From contig JWZX01002710.1 of NCBI GenBank assembly GCA_001275005.1, positions 1 to 36,478 on the forward strand: 36,478 nucleotides of DNA, in the 5' to 3' direction. Shown here piece after piece: positions 1-7,939 of this stretch. How positions within the stretch are numbered: the first letter of the stretch is position 1; each line of letters opens with the position of its first letter. The notes below the pieces were generated by a model. That model was not told the origin of the DNA and did not search any database. It saw only the letters and a list, made by a program, of their open reading frames with translations. The stretch comes from Chrysochromulina tobinii (taxonomy: Eukaryota > Haptophyta > Prymnesiales > Chrysochromulinaceae). The position numbers were made by a program, and so were the translations under genes.

Positions 1-1
1 A

Positions 2-1081
2 GCCGCAGCGGCAGCCGCCGCCGCCGCCGCCCGGGGTCACCCGTCGGCGCACCCGTCGGCGTACCCGTCGGGGCCGCTGCCGCCGATGGCGCCACTGATG
101 GGAGGCGCGTCCGCGGCGATGGCAGCTTCGGCCGCGGTGCGAGCGGGTGCTGCGGTGGCGGCGGCGCATGCGTCTCCATTGCAGCCGATGCTGTTCCGCT
201 CGAACTCGGCTCCGCAGCCGTCGTCAGGTGCAGCGCTCGTGGGCCGGCGGATCGAGCTGTTTTTTCCGCTGGACGAGGAATGGTACGTGGCGATGGTCAC
301 CGGGTACAGCCATGCGACGGGGCAGCACGAGGTGCGCTATCTGGACGATGGCGCCGTCGAGCGGCTCGACCTCGCCAAGGAGGAGTGGCGTCTCGACATT
401 AGGCTCGAACGAGCGGCGGTCGCTGCAGCGAGCGGTCCTCCCGTCGGCACGGCCGCCAACCAGCAGTCGCCTCTCGGGCTTGTGCTTCCCCCCTCCGGCC
501 TCGGCGGCGCCGGCCTACCCTCGTTTGGGGCCACCGTCTCTACCGGGGCTCCATCCATGTCGGGCGCCGCGGTGGGCGCGGCTGCGAGCGCGGCCGCCGC
601 GATCAAGAACGCCTCCGCTGCCGCGAATGCTGCCGTGTCGCACGCGGGCGCGCTGCAGCAGCAGCAACTGCAGCAACAGCATCAGCAGCAACTGCAGCAA
701 CAGCATCAGCAGCAACTGCAGCAACAGCATCAGCAGCAGCAACTGCAGCAACAACTGCAGCTGCAGCAGTTGCAGATGCTCCAGCACCAGCAGCTGCTCC
801 AGCACCAGCAGCTCCAGCAGCAGCAGCTGTTGCAGCAGCAGCACCACCACCATCAGCAGCAGCAGCAGCAGCAGCAGCACGCTGACGCTATGCGAGTGCT
901 AGCCCCCCAGATGCCTCAACCCACCGCCACGGCGGCGGCACGTGTGGCGACGGCGCAGGTTCTCTCAGTCGGACCGACCCAGCTTTTGATCCCTGCGCTG
1001 GTGCCGGTGGTGGTGCCCAGCGCGCCCGCTCCAGGAGCGACCGCATCGTCGGCGGAGCAGGCGTACGGCGGCATGCGCTGA
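2..1081 (+). CDS. Tudor/SH3-like, glutamine-rich protein (5' partial)
   Basis: The frame is open from the left edge, so the N-terminus is missing; the first Met inside the window is at 86 but an Ala-rich run precedes it. About 50 residues after that Met lies a compact module (GRRIELFFPLDEEWYVAMV ... HEVRYLDDG ... LDLAKEEW) that reads as a Tudor/PWWP-like SH3 barrel of the kind found in chromatin readers. An Ala/Gly/Ser-rich linker follows, then a Gln/His/Leu tract of about 75 residues (from roughly 658 to 880) and a short Val/Pro/Ala-rich tail. The composition resembles transcription co-regulators. Role in chromatin or transcription is inference; no catalytic domain is visible. The stop at 1079-1081 is clear. 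Confidence 0.65.
   Translation, partial: AAAAAAAAAARGHPSAHPSAYPSGPLPPMAPLMGGASAAMAASAAVRAGAAVAAAHASPLQPMLFRSNSAPQPSSGAALVGRRIELFFPLDEEWYVAMVTGYSHATGQHEVRYLDDGAVERLDLAKEEWRLDIRLERAAVAAASGPPVGTAANQQSPLGLVLPPSGLGGAGLPSFGATVSTGAPSMSGAAVGAAASAAAAIKNASAAANAAVSHAGALQQQQLQQQHQQQLQQQHQQQLQQQHQQQQLQQQLQLQQLQMLQHQQLLQHQQLQQQQLLQQQHHHHQQQQQQQQHADAMRVLAPQMPQPTATAAARVATAQVLSVGPTQLLIPALVPVVVPSAPAPGATASSAEQAYGGMR
659..730 (+). repeat. 24-nt tandem repeat in polyQ tract, three copies
   Basis: Three identical 24-nt copies (659-682, 683-706, 707-730) encode the peptide QQQLQQQH. They sit in a longer CAG/CAA/CTG-rich tract. The exact identity suggests recent expansion by slippage or unequal exchange. Confidence 0.9.
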
Positions 1082-1490
1082 GATATACAACCTCCGGAGA
1101 AAGAGCGAGCGGAGGTATCCGGATCTAGCGAGGGAGGTCTAGAGGCAAGAGGGAATGATTATTGTGGGATGTGGTCCGTCAGCCGCTTTGTGGGGTGTGG
1201 TCCGTCAGCCGCTTTCCACCAAATGATCAACTCTTGCGATTCCAGTCGTTCCCGCCGGAGCGCGGAGGCGAGGGTTAACAAACCGGGAAAACAATCTACT
1301 ACGGTGCGTTTCGTAATACCAAATACGTCGTATTACCGTATACGCGAAACGTCTTTTATCGTACACGCCCACAGGCTCAGCCCTCACCCTCTCAGGCTCT
1401 GCTTTGTTCTCAACCAGACTTCTGCTCTGCGCAGGCAAAGCATACCCTGCGCCGGCCGCTCTTGCATCCAGGGCCGCTCCTGGTGTGTAG
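1082..1490. other. Convergent intergenic region with a tandem duplication and an imperfect hairpin
   Basis: This lies between the stop of the Tudor-like gene (+) and the stop of the SHOCT gene (-). It holds a 26-nt unit repeated twice with one mismatch (1164-1189 and 1190-1215). It also has an interrupted inverted repeat: CGTTTCGTAATAC at 1307-1319 pairs with GTATTAC at 1330-1336 and CGAAACG at 1345-1351. No convincing gene is seen; short ORFs here lack domain character. The inverted repeat could shape 3' ends of either transcript. Confidence 0.6.
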
Positions 1491-2237
1491 TTAGCCGAAA
1501 AGGATCACTTGCTTCTTTGCGTTGAAGTCTGCGAGCGTGATCAAGCCGTCATCAAGCATCTTTTTGTATTCGGCAAGCTGAGAGCGCTGCATCTCGGCGT
1601 TCATCGGTGCACTTACTGCCTGCACGATGATCCCCTTCGTTTGGTTCTCCACTTGCAACGCGCTTTTTGCCGCACGAGCTTGCGTGCTCCCTTTGCCAAA
1701 TGTGACTTCGGCTTCAACCAGGTTGTACTCGGCCTGTGTTATCACACCGGCAGCCAGGTTCGTCTCGGCCACAGTGAGCCTAGCGCGCCTCTCATCTAGA
1801 TGGTCCTTAAAGAGATTTCGATTTCCCTTCCTAGCGCCGTTCGGAGGGTCGCAGAGGTAACTCGGATAGTTCTTGGCAAACAATGCTGTGACTGGCTTTA
1901 TCGTGCACGGCAGTTCAGAGCCGCACCAGCAGCACGAGATGGCCCAAAAGAAATGGTAGACACCGAAGCTGACTGGCATGCACACGCAGCAAAACGGCGC
2001 TAGCGTGTGGATCATTGAGTTCCTTAAAGGCTTGAACTCGGGCTCCACACCGCCACAACATTCGGGCCTTCCGTAGAGCGTGCTCGCCTCGCAGAACGGC
2101 CACATGGCAACGCAGAACGGATTGTCGTAGTATGGCGCCTCGTGGGCTGCGTCGTTGGTGGGGACGACTGGGAAGATGACTCTCGCATACTGGCCAGAGT
2201 CCCGGCCTACAAAAACCTTTGAGACTCTAGCCGGCAT
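1491..2237 (-). CDS. Cys-rich, probably membrane-associated protein with tandem C-terminal SHOCT-like motifs
   Basis: About 248 residues from the Met at 2237. The frame is open upstream to 2618, but that part overlaps the finger-coding start of the divergent gene and looks non-coding. The middle is rich in Cys and aromatic residues (PFCCVCMPVSFGVYHFFWAI, then SCCWC), plausibly one membrane segment or a Cys cluster. The C-terminal 100 residues are helical and charged, with two related motifs: LTVAETNLAAGVITQAEYNL, and at the very end LAEYKKMLDDGLITLADF followed by NAKKQVILFG. The second matches the SHOCT (short C-terminal domain) pattern of a helix, a 'G-[IL]-[IL]-T' turn and a second helix. 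Its function is unknown; SHOCT modules are thought to mediate oligomerisation. It is divergent from the DUF3605 gene. Confidence 0.55.
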   Translation of the reverse strand: MPARVSKVFVGRDSGQYARVIFPVVPTNDAAHEAPYYDNPFCVAMWPFCEASTLYGRPECCGGVEPEFKPLRNSMIHTLAPFCCVCMPVSFGVYHFFWAISCCWCGSELPCTIKPVTALFAKNYPSYLCDPPNGARKGNRNLFKDHLDERRARLTVAETNLAAGVITQAEYNLVEAEVTFGKGSTQARAAKSALQVENQTKGIIVQAVSAPMNAEMQRSQLAEYKKMLDDGLITLADFNAKKQVILFG

Positions 2238-2427
2238 GCTTTCTTGGAGTCTCAATTGGAACCCCAAAACTCCACTGTGAACGAGTGGTGTGAACCAAAC
2301 AAACGCTCGATCCTGCCGACAGGGGTTCACACCTTCGGTCGAGGCCTGCCTCGCCTTTAGCCACACAGCGACTCCTTTTGCGGCGCATCGCAGAGCCTGC
2401 GGCGGCGCAAGAGAGAGCCGGACGGGA
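2238..2427. promoter_or_regulatory. Probable bidirectional promoter, SHOCT gene / DUF3605 gene
   Basis: 190 nt separate the two divergent start codons chosen here. Open frames cross it on both strands, so the exact starts are uncertain. No TATA-like box or known element is obvious. The call rests only on head-to-head geometry. Confidence 0.4.
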
Positions 2428-3285
2428 ATGGACTTGCTCACCTGCGAGCTGTGCCATGTGTCGCTCCCATCGAGCAACATGCTGCTGCACAAGGTGCGCT
2501 GCGGCCGGCCGTCATCTCGCAATCTGACTTCTCGCATTCGTCCGGCGTCTGCACCCTTGTCGGAAGACTCTTTCGCACAAGCAGCAGGCAACCAAAGGCA
2601 GCCATCTTTTACGCGCACAGGATCCTCGGATGTTTACTCTAGCGTCGAGCCAGACGGCAAGCCTCCAGCTGCTCCGTCTACTCGGCCTGATCCAGCCGCC
2701 CTAACCTACGCCGTTCCACCCACTGCAGAACATAGAATGCTGAACACCTACAATGCTGCACATCCGACGACGCCGGCAGCTGGCATGTCGTCCCACGTAC
2801 TGCGCTGCAAGGTTGATTCGGACGTTCAGATGATGCAGATGCTGCACGAGGTGTACCGCTGGGTGCCGGGCGCTGAGCAGGTGCGGCCCACGCCTGCGGT
2901 GCGCGCGCAGAAGGAGTTGCTCATCGCCAACATGGAGACGATGTGGGTGACGCCCGCCGCGTGGGTCTTCCACCAGATCTTTGGCATGCGCACGACGCGC
3001 ATCGCAGGCAAGCGCACCGCCGAGCGGCCGAGCCCAGGGCGCACCGTGTTCGCGGTCAACCCATTCCCATATCAGGTGCCCGACGGAACGCTGCATTGGG
3101 TCCTGTGGATGGCGTCACCTGTGGCGGAGTGGCCAGACGAGCGCATCACCGCCGAGATTGCGCGCGAGGTAGACGAGCGCGGCGGCGGTGAGTTTGTGTG
3201 GTACGCGAACCCGAAGATGAGCATGGGCGATCCGGAGCTGCACCACGTCCAGTGCTTCTGGCGCACAGCCGACGCCGCCCGGTAA
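2428..3285 (+). CDS. C2HC zinc finger + DUF3605 domain protein
   Basis: 285 residues from the ATG at 2428, chosen because it immediately precedes a finger (Cys6, Cys9, His21, Cys25: LTCELCHVSLPSSNMLLHKV). The frame is open back to 2290. A Ser/Pro-rich linker leads to a C-terminal domain of about 150 residues with the hallmarks of DUF3605: NPFPYQVPDG, then HWVLWMA, then FVWYANPKMSMGDPELHHVQ and a final CFWR. DUF3605 proteins are mostly known as fungal, N-acetylglucosamine-induced proteins of unknown activity. The fusion to a C2HC finger is notable. A role in nucleic-acid or protein binding through the finger is inference. Confidence 0.65.
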   Translation: MDLLTCELCHVSLPSSNMLLHKVRCGRPSSRNLTSRIRPASAPLSEDSFAQAAGNQRQPSFTRTGSSDVYSSVEPDGKPPAAPSTRPDPAALTYAVPPTAEHRMLNTYNAAHPTTPAAGMSSHVLRCKVDSDVQMMQMLHEVYRWVPGAEQVRPTPAVRAQKELLIANMETMWVTPAAWVFHQIFGMRTTRIAGKRTAERPSPGRTVFAVNPFPYQVPDGTLHWVLWMASPVAEWPDERITAEIAREVDERGGGEFVWYANPKMSMGDPELHHVQCFWRTADAAR

Positions 3286-3879
3286 AACCGAACGTTCCGA
3301 GCCGCGGAGTACAACTTATTACGAACCCAGTCGTGGATTTGTGGACGGACCAGAGCCCGCGCCTCGCCACGATGCGCCATGCGCGGCGCGCGGCGAATGG
3401 CCGTGAACGCGCCACATGCAACTGCTGAAACCCCGAGGTGCTTATGATTCATTCGAGGCGGTCTACTTGAAATATCGACCGCGTTTTCGAACGACCGTTG
3501 TGAAATACCAATACGCTTATGAATATGTGACACAGTTCAAGCCGGTCCGGTCTAAGACCGACCGCACGGTCGCGCACCGTCCACCGAAAACCGCACCGAG
3601 TCTCTTCGAGCCGACTCTCGACTCCCCGCCCCGTCCGGTCTCAGGACAGAGCTAAGGCATCTCAGAGCGCCAGACGGACTGACGGAGACGAAAACCGGGC
3701 GTGACACTCGAACAAGCTTGTCGGCGGGTACGGCGCCGGTGTGGCAGCTGACACCACGCCAGGGCCACAGGGCCCGCTCCGAATCTCAAATCTGCACCGT
3801 TCGCGGGCTGGCGCCACGCGGTCCAGATCGCCTCGCGCTCAATTGTGCATCGTACTCGTGCGCGCCAGCACCGCTCTGC
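3286..3879. other. Convergent intergenic region, no gene recognised
   Basis: 594 nt between the DUF3605 stop (+) and the helicase stop (-). The short frames are not protein-like. A weak hairpin is present near 3546-3567 (CGGTC/GACCG arms around TAA). I see no RNA gene. Confidence 0.5.
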
Positions 3880-4416
3880 TCAGGGCCCACCGCTCTCCTT
3901 GCTGCCATCCGCACGGCTCGCCCCCGGCACAGATGGGGAAGCACGTCCCCGACCCACCTTCGGCTTTCGGGTTGAGCTCTCGCCGCGGCCGCTTTTGCTT
4001 CGGCCGCTCGTCCGCCCGGCAGCGGAGCGCCCACGAGGGCGCCCGCGAGGCCGGTTGGCGTAGAAAGGCGTCGCGTCCTCATTGCGCTCGTATCGCTTCC
4101 CGTGCACTCGCCACATCTCTGCCCACACCTCCTCGCGCACTGCCACGTGGCGCCGCTCAGCGCCGAGCTCACGAGCGAGCTGTGAACTCATCAGTGCGAG
4201 CTTCTTGTCAGCTTCCTTGGCGGTTGAAAGGATGGCGACTCGGCCTGGCTGACCCTGCCGCCCCGTGCGCCCTGCCATGTGAACCAGGGCGTCGGCACTC
4301 GGAGGGATCCCGAGGATGATGACAAGGTCAATCCCAGGCAGGTCCAGACCCCGTGCTCCGCTTGGCGAGGCAACGAACACCCTCGGCCCCTTGCCTGGCG
4401 CCCACGACGACACTCG

Positions 4417-4453
<37 letters not shown>

Positions 4454-5611
4454 TCCACCGATGAGGGATGCCGCAGCGGACCGCCCCGCCACACCATGCG
4501 CGGCCAGCGGTGCGCTCGAATCGAGAACGGCCGCATCCAGGGCGACTGCGTCGAGAGAGCACTGGCGCAGGAGCTGAAGCTCTGTGGGTAGGCTCCGTCC
4601 TGGAGGGATGAAGAGCAGAGGGGCGGCAGCGCCCTCGGCGCGGATCACGTCGTGCACCGCCGCGAGCACGTTGTCCTCTTCGCTCGTCACCACAGTCACG
4701 CTCACGCACGACGGCAACCCGATTGGCCGTCGGCCGACCACACCCCGGCTGTCGCTCTCATCGTCGGCGGCGCCAATTGTCAGGGCCTCCGCGCTGGTTT
4801 CGGACGCCTCGGCAGCGTCGGCGCCGCTGTCACGAATGACCTCAAAGGTGCGCCCGCCACACGTCGTGGCGAGCATCCGTCGCAGCGGCCGCCCCACCGT
4901 CGCTGACGCCGCCATGACCTGCAGCTTCTCCCCACAGAGGGCGCACAGCTGCTCTAGCAAGATGGCCGCCTCCTTGGGCTTCGCCTCGCGCCGCTCCTTG
5001 TCGACCGCTGTGGCGTACCGGCCAAGTGGCATCATCAGCGCATCCGCCTCGTCCAGCACCACCGTGCGCATCGCACGTACCGACGCTTTCGGAAGCCTCG
5101 GCGCGCCATCCACGCCGCGCTCGCCGCCGCTCAGGAGCCGAAGCATCATCGCCGGCGGACCGACGAGTACAGGAGCGCTGTCAGGAAGCTGTTCCACTCC
5201 TGGGGTCAGTGCGATTGCGCTGCCTGCCTGCAGAGTATTCAGAACGCGCGCCACTTGCGCGGCCAGCTCGAGCGTTGGCACCAAGACAATGCCTTGTAGA
5301 CCATCGGCGGCAGCAGTGGAGAGCCGAGCGAGCATGGGAAGCGCGAAGCAGAGCGTCTTGCCCGAGCCCGTCTCAGCGTGAATGATTGCGTCCAAGCCGC
5401 GTAGCGCCGCGTCCAGAGCAGCGCGCTGCAGAGAATTGAGTTCGATGCCGTTGACATCCAGGGCCGAGGATAGACTCTTGGGCAGCAGCGGATGGTGCGC
5501 GCTCATGATGGGTGCAGCGCGGATGCAAGAGGTGTATAAGAGCTGGGACGGCCGGTGGAGGAGCGGTCGTGACAGGGCAAGAGTGAGGACGGCGAGGAGG
5601 CGCGTCGCCAT
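3880..5611 (-). CDS. DEAD-box RNA helicase, probably organelle-targeted (one intron)
   Basis: Spliced from 5611-4495 and 4394-3880 it gives 543 residues. The start at 5611 yields a hydrophobic, Arg-containing presequence (MATRLLAVLTLALSRPLLHR) suggesting mitochondrial or plastid import. Motifs in order: Q-like (NSLQRAALDAAL), I (AETGSGKT), Ia (PTLELAAQV), II (VLDEADAL), III (SAT), IV (PLLFIPPG), V (VFVASPSGARGLDLPG), VI (HMAGRTGRQG). Motif VI lacks the usual Arg after His (HRxGRxGR). The C-terminus is Arg/Gly/Ser-rich, typical of RNA-binding tails. Motifs I-IV and V-VI lie in different frames; a 100-nt GT-AG intron (4494-4395) joins them in phase and is my preferred model. A one-base slip near the CTG repeat is the alternative. 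Likely acts in organellar RNA or ribosome metabolism (family knowledge). Confidence 0.75.
4395..4494 (-). other. Predicted helicase intron containing a CTG/CAG microsatellite
   Basis: On the minus strand the donor is CATG|GTGTGG and the acceptor GCGCCAG|GC. Removing it joins codon phase 1 and gives LAAHG-KGPRVFVAS, restoring the spacing expected between helicase motifs IV and V. The intron holds about eleven CAG units (plus-strand CTG, about 4419-4452). Unspliced, the three frames here read polySer, polyAla and polyGln. Confidence 0.6.
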
Positions 5612-6021
5612 TGCAATCACCACGAGCACGGCACACCCGCAATCACCGCAATCAAGCCGCGGCGCTCGAGCTCTCTGTAGACAAGTCAAGTACCGCACCT
5701 CTGTAAGCGACCAACACGGCCAACACTCTCAGTCGAAATCGGGGGGTGAGGGTTGCGTGCAAATCCAGATAATAATCCCCACCCTAACCCTTCTATACCG
5801 GGTCACGGCAAGGCGAAGACTTTGGACACGTCTTTTGTCTGACAGCGCGAGTTTACGCCCGAATTTCATACACACAGGGACGCTAGGAACGAGGGTGAAT
5901 CAAATGGACAAAATGGTACAGAAAGCTCAAATGCCGTAGGTGCAAAAAGGCTGCCGTGTATGGTATCGAGACGGGACCGACCACGCCACGTGCGTCGTCA
6001 TGTGACTGCCGTCGCCCGCGT
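5612..6021. promoter_or_regulatory. Region upstream of the helicase / downstream of the transporter
   Basis: 410 nt between the helicase start (-) and the transporter stop (-). It should hold the helicase promoter and the transporter 3' end. A lone telomere-like CCACCCTAACCC lies near 5782-5793 and a GGGGGGTGAGGG run near 5741-5752. These are too short to be called interstitial telomere. No gene is seen. Confidence 0.4.
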
Positions 6022-7497
6022 TCAGAGCGGCCGCGGCGGGTTACATGGATCGTACGTCATGTTGCTCGTTGGCTGGAGCATGCCGATCACGGTGGTCGCC
6101 GTCGAGAGGACCCCGATGACCGTGCCAAACGCACCGAGCCCAATGACAGCGAGCCTGCCGATGAAGCTGCGGTTGAGCGCCAAGCGGTCGGCGAGCCGCC
6201 ACGCGATCGCGCTCGGGATGAGGAAACAAATGAACGGGGAGCAGATACCGCCCATGAGCGCGAAGACGGTGTTGATGTCGGGCAGCGCCAGCGCCGTGAG
6301 CAGCGTAGAGACGGCGATGGCGAGGGTGAGGAGAACGTGGCGCAACTTGGCCCATCCGCTCATGCCCGCGCCGCGCTCCGTGCCACGCTCGCTGCTCTCG
6401 TGGCCGCCGCCCTGAGCATCCCGCGCCGTATCGAGCACCCACGCCTTCGGATAACACATCATCTCGATGGCGGTGCGTGTGGGGAAGACGTTGATTGGGT
6501 ACGCCATCAGCACGGTGAGCGCGAGGCACCCAAAGGCGGGAAGGATGACGTTCGGCGGGTCAGCCGAGAGCGCGCTCTTGCCCGGATCGAGGAGGCAGTA
6601 GTTGTTCAGGATGTTGCCCTGCGTCGTGTGCGGGAAGTTGGCGTAGCCCGACATCCCAATGAGCACGTAGAACGTGAGTGCGAGGAAGCACGCTCGCACT
6701 GATACGGCGCTCATCGTCTCCGGCGTGCGCGTCTGCAGCTCGTCGTAGAGCGACGGGATGTTCACCTGGCATGTGAACGCGAACAAGATCACCGCCGATG
6801 CCGAGGCGGCCGGGCCGAGATCTTTGCTGATCAGCGCCACGGAGCCGTAGGTGGACTGGGGGGCAGCGGCGGTGTCGATGAGGGAGTGGGTGGTGACGGC
6901 GATGACGAGGTAGGCGAGGCTGGCCTGGCCGATGAGCGACGTAATCTGCAGCGATGAGATGTTCTCGACGAACGAGAGCGGCAGCATCAGGCATGCCCAA
7001 AAGATGATCTGCACTAGGTCACGCGTCAGCCAGGGCATCGCGTTTTTGACTGCGTCGATGCTCAGGACCGGGCTGAGCACGTCGCCTACGGCGATGGTAT
7101 AGGCGACGAGCGTGCCGTACTGGAAGATGATGATCGCGAGCTCGACGGCATGCCCCGTCCAAGTGCCGATGACGAGTCTGGTCATGTCCTCAAACGAATG
7201 GCTCCCTGTGGCGTCGATCGCTGCGATCAGCAGCACAATCGAGAAGTGCGTCGCGACGGCGGTGAAGAGGATGAGCACGCCGAATGGCACCACGCCGAGC
7301 GCGGCCATAGCGGACGGGAGCGATAGGCATCCCGCACCCATGATGGCCGCGCACATATTGATCACCGTTCCCCACACGCTGCCTCTGCTGAACGCAGGAC
7401 ACAGCCGCACGATGAATGATGGCGGTGCGGCCGGCTTGAGCTCGGTGGGCAGCGTGGCCGGGGGTGTCAGCAGCGGCTCCGGAGCGACGTTGATCAT
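6022..7497 (-). CDS. Amino-acid transporter, Aa_trans family (SLC38/AVT type)
   Basis: 491 residues, a single uninterrupted exon. After a soluble Pro-rich N-terminus, the first membrane helix carries the family signature (GTVINMCAAIMGAGCLSLP, compare N-xxxG-xG-xLxxP of SLC32/36/38 carriers). About eleven hydrophobic segments follow, including FQYGTLVAYTIAVGD, a conserved SAVILFAFTCQVNIPSLYDEL segment in the middle, and a cytosolic loop rich in Gly/Glu/Arg before the last three helices. The family couples amino-acid movement to H+ or Na+ at the plasma or vacuolar membrane; substrate and membrane cannot be told from sequence. It is divergent from the Cys-rich membrane protein at 7940. Confidence 0.85.
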   Translation of the reverse strand: MINVAPEPLLTPPATLPTELKPAAPPSFIVRLCPAFSRGSVWGTVINMCAAIMGAGCLSLPSAMAALGVVPFGVLILFTAVATHFSIVLLIAAIDATGSHSFEDMTRLVIGTWTGHAVELAIIIFQYGTLVAYTIAVGDVLSPVLSIDAVKNAMPWLTRDLVQIIFWACLMLPLSFVENISSLQITSLIGQASLAYLVIAVTTHSLIDTAAAPQSTYGSVALISKDLGPAASASAVILFAFTCQVNIPSLYDELQTRTPETMSAVSVRACFLALTFYVLIGMSGYANFPHTTQGNILNNYCLLDPGKSALSADPPNVILPAFGCLALTVLMAYPINVFPTRTAIEMMCYPKAWVLDTARDAQGGGHESSERGTERGAGMSGWAKLRHVLLTLAIAVSTLLTALALPDINTVFALMGGICSPFICFLIPSAIAWRLADRLALNRSFIGRLAVIGLGAFGTVIGVLSTATTVIGMLQPTSNMTYDPCNPPRPL

Positions 7498-7939
7498 CGC
7501 TGTCCGGTCAGTCGTCGCGCTGGCGCTCGCCCTCCGAGCGATCCCATCTCGAGCGCTTCATGCTGGTGTTTCGGTTGAAAACACCGGGTCGCCGGGTAGG
7601 AATTTTTCCTATCACAAAAGGTCTCACACGGGACACATGGGCGCGCGCGCACTCACACGTACCCGGTACCCCCGGGCCGCCGGCCGCCCGGGTACATGTA
7701 CGAGTTCCGGTAAAAAGACACCGGGGGGAGCCGGGACACACACGGGACACACGGGACACGCGGACGCACAAAGGCACACAGACCAATCTCACAACCAGCC
7801 ACGAGTTCCGGTACTGTACCGGTGTGTAGAGCGCGTCTGCAGCGCGCATCTTCATTTCGCCGACGTCCGCCTTTGAGCAGGAGGCGTGCGCGGGGAGGCG
7901 CTCTGGGAGAGTTATCAAAAAGTTTCGTTCAAAAAAGTG
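7498..7939. promoter_or_regulatory. Bidirectional promoter region with GC palindrome and ACACGGG repeats
   Basis: 442 nt between divergent starts. It contains an imperfect GC-rich inverted repeat centred near 7681 (GTACCCCCGGGC ... GCCCGGGTAC), a GTACATGTAC palindrome at 7692-7701, a 13-nt direct repeat ACGAGTTCCGGTA (near 7700 and 7801), and a run of degenerate ACACGGG units (about 7733-7765). Function is inferred only from position. Confidence 0.45.
7692..7701. promoter_or_regulatory. GTACATGTAC palindrome, copy 1
   Basis: A perfect 10-nt palindrome about 240 nt upstream of the ATG at 7940. It is one of three exact copies in the window, all intergenic; see the matching finding. Confidence 0.4.

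Noticed and set aside
2238-2618. N-terminal extension of the SHOCT gene to 2618
   Set aside because: It overlaps the finger-coding start of the divergent gene and has no domain-like sequence; the Met at 2237 gives a cleaner start.
4584-5381. 265-residue Ser/Ala-rich plus-strand frame
   Set aside because: Antisense of the DEAD-box helicase, which has a full motif set on the other strand.
5775-5800. Telomere-like CCCTAACCC motif
   Set aside because: Less than two repeat units; not evidence of a telomere or fusion point.
5956-6702. 248-residue open frame on the plus strand
   Set aside because: It is the antisense shadow of the amino-acid transporter; its Arg/Glu-rich, repeat-like composition has no domain.
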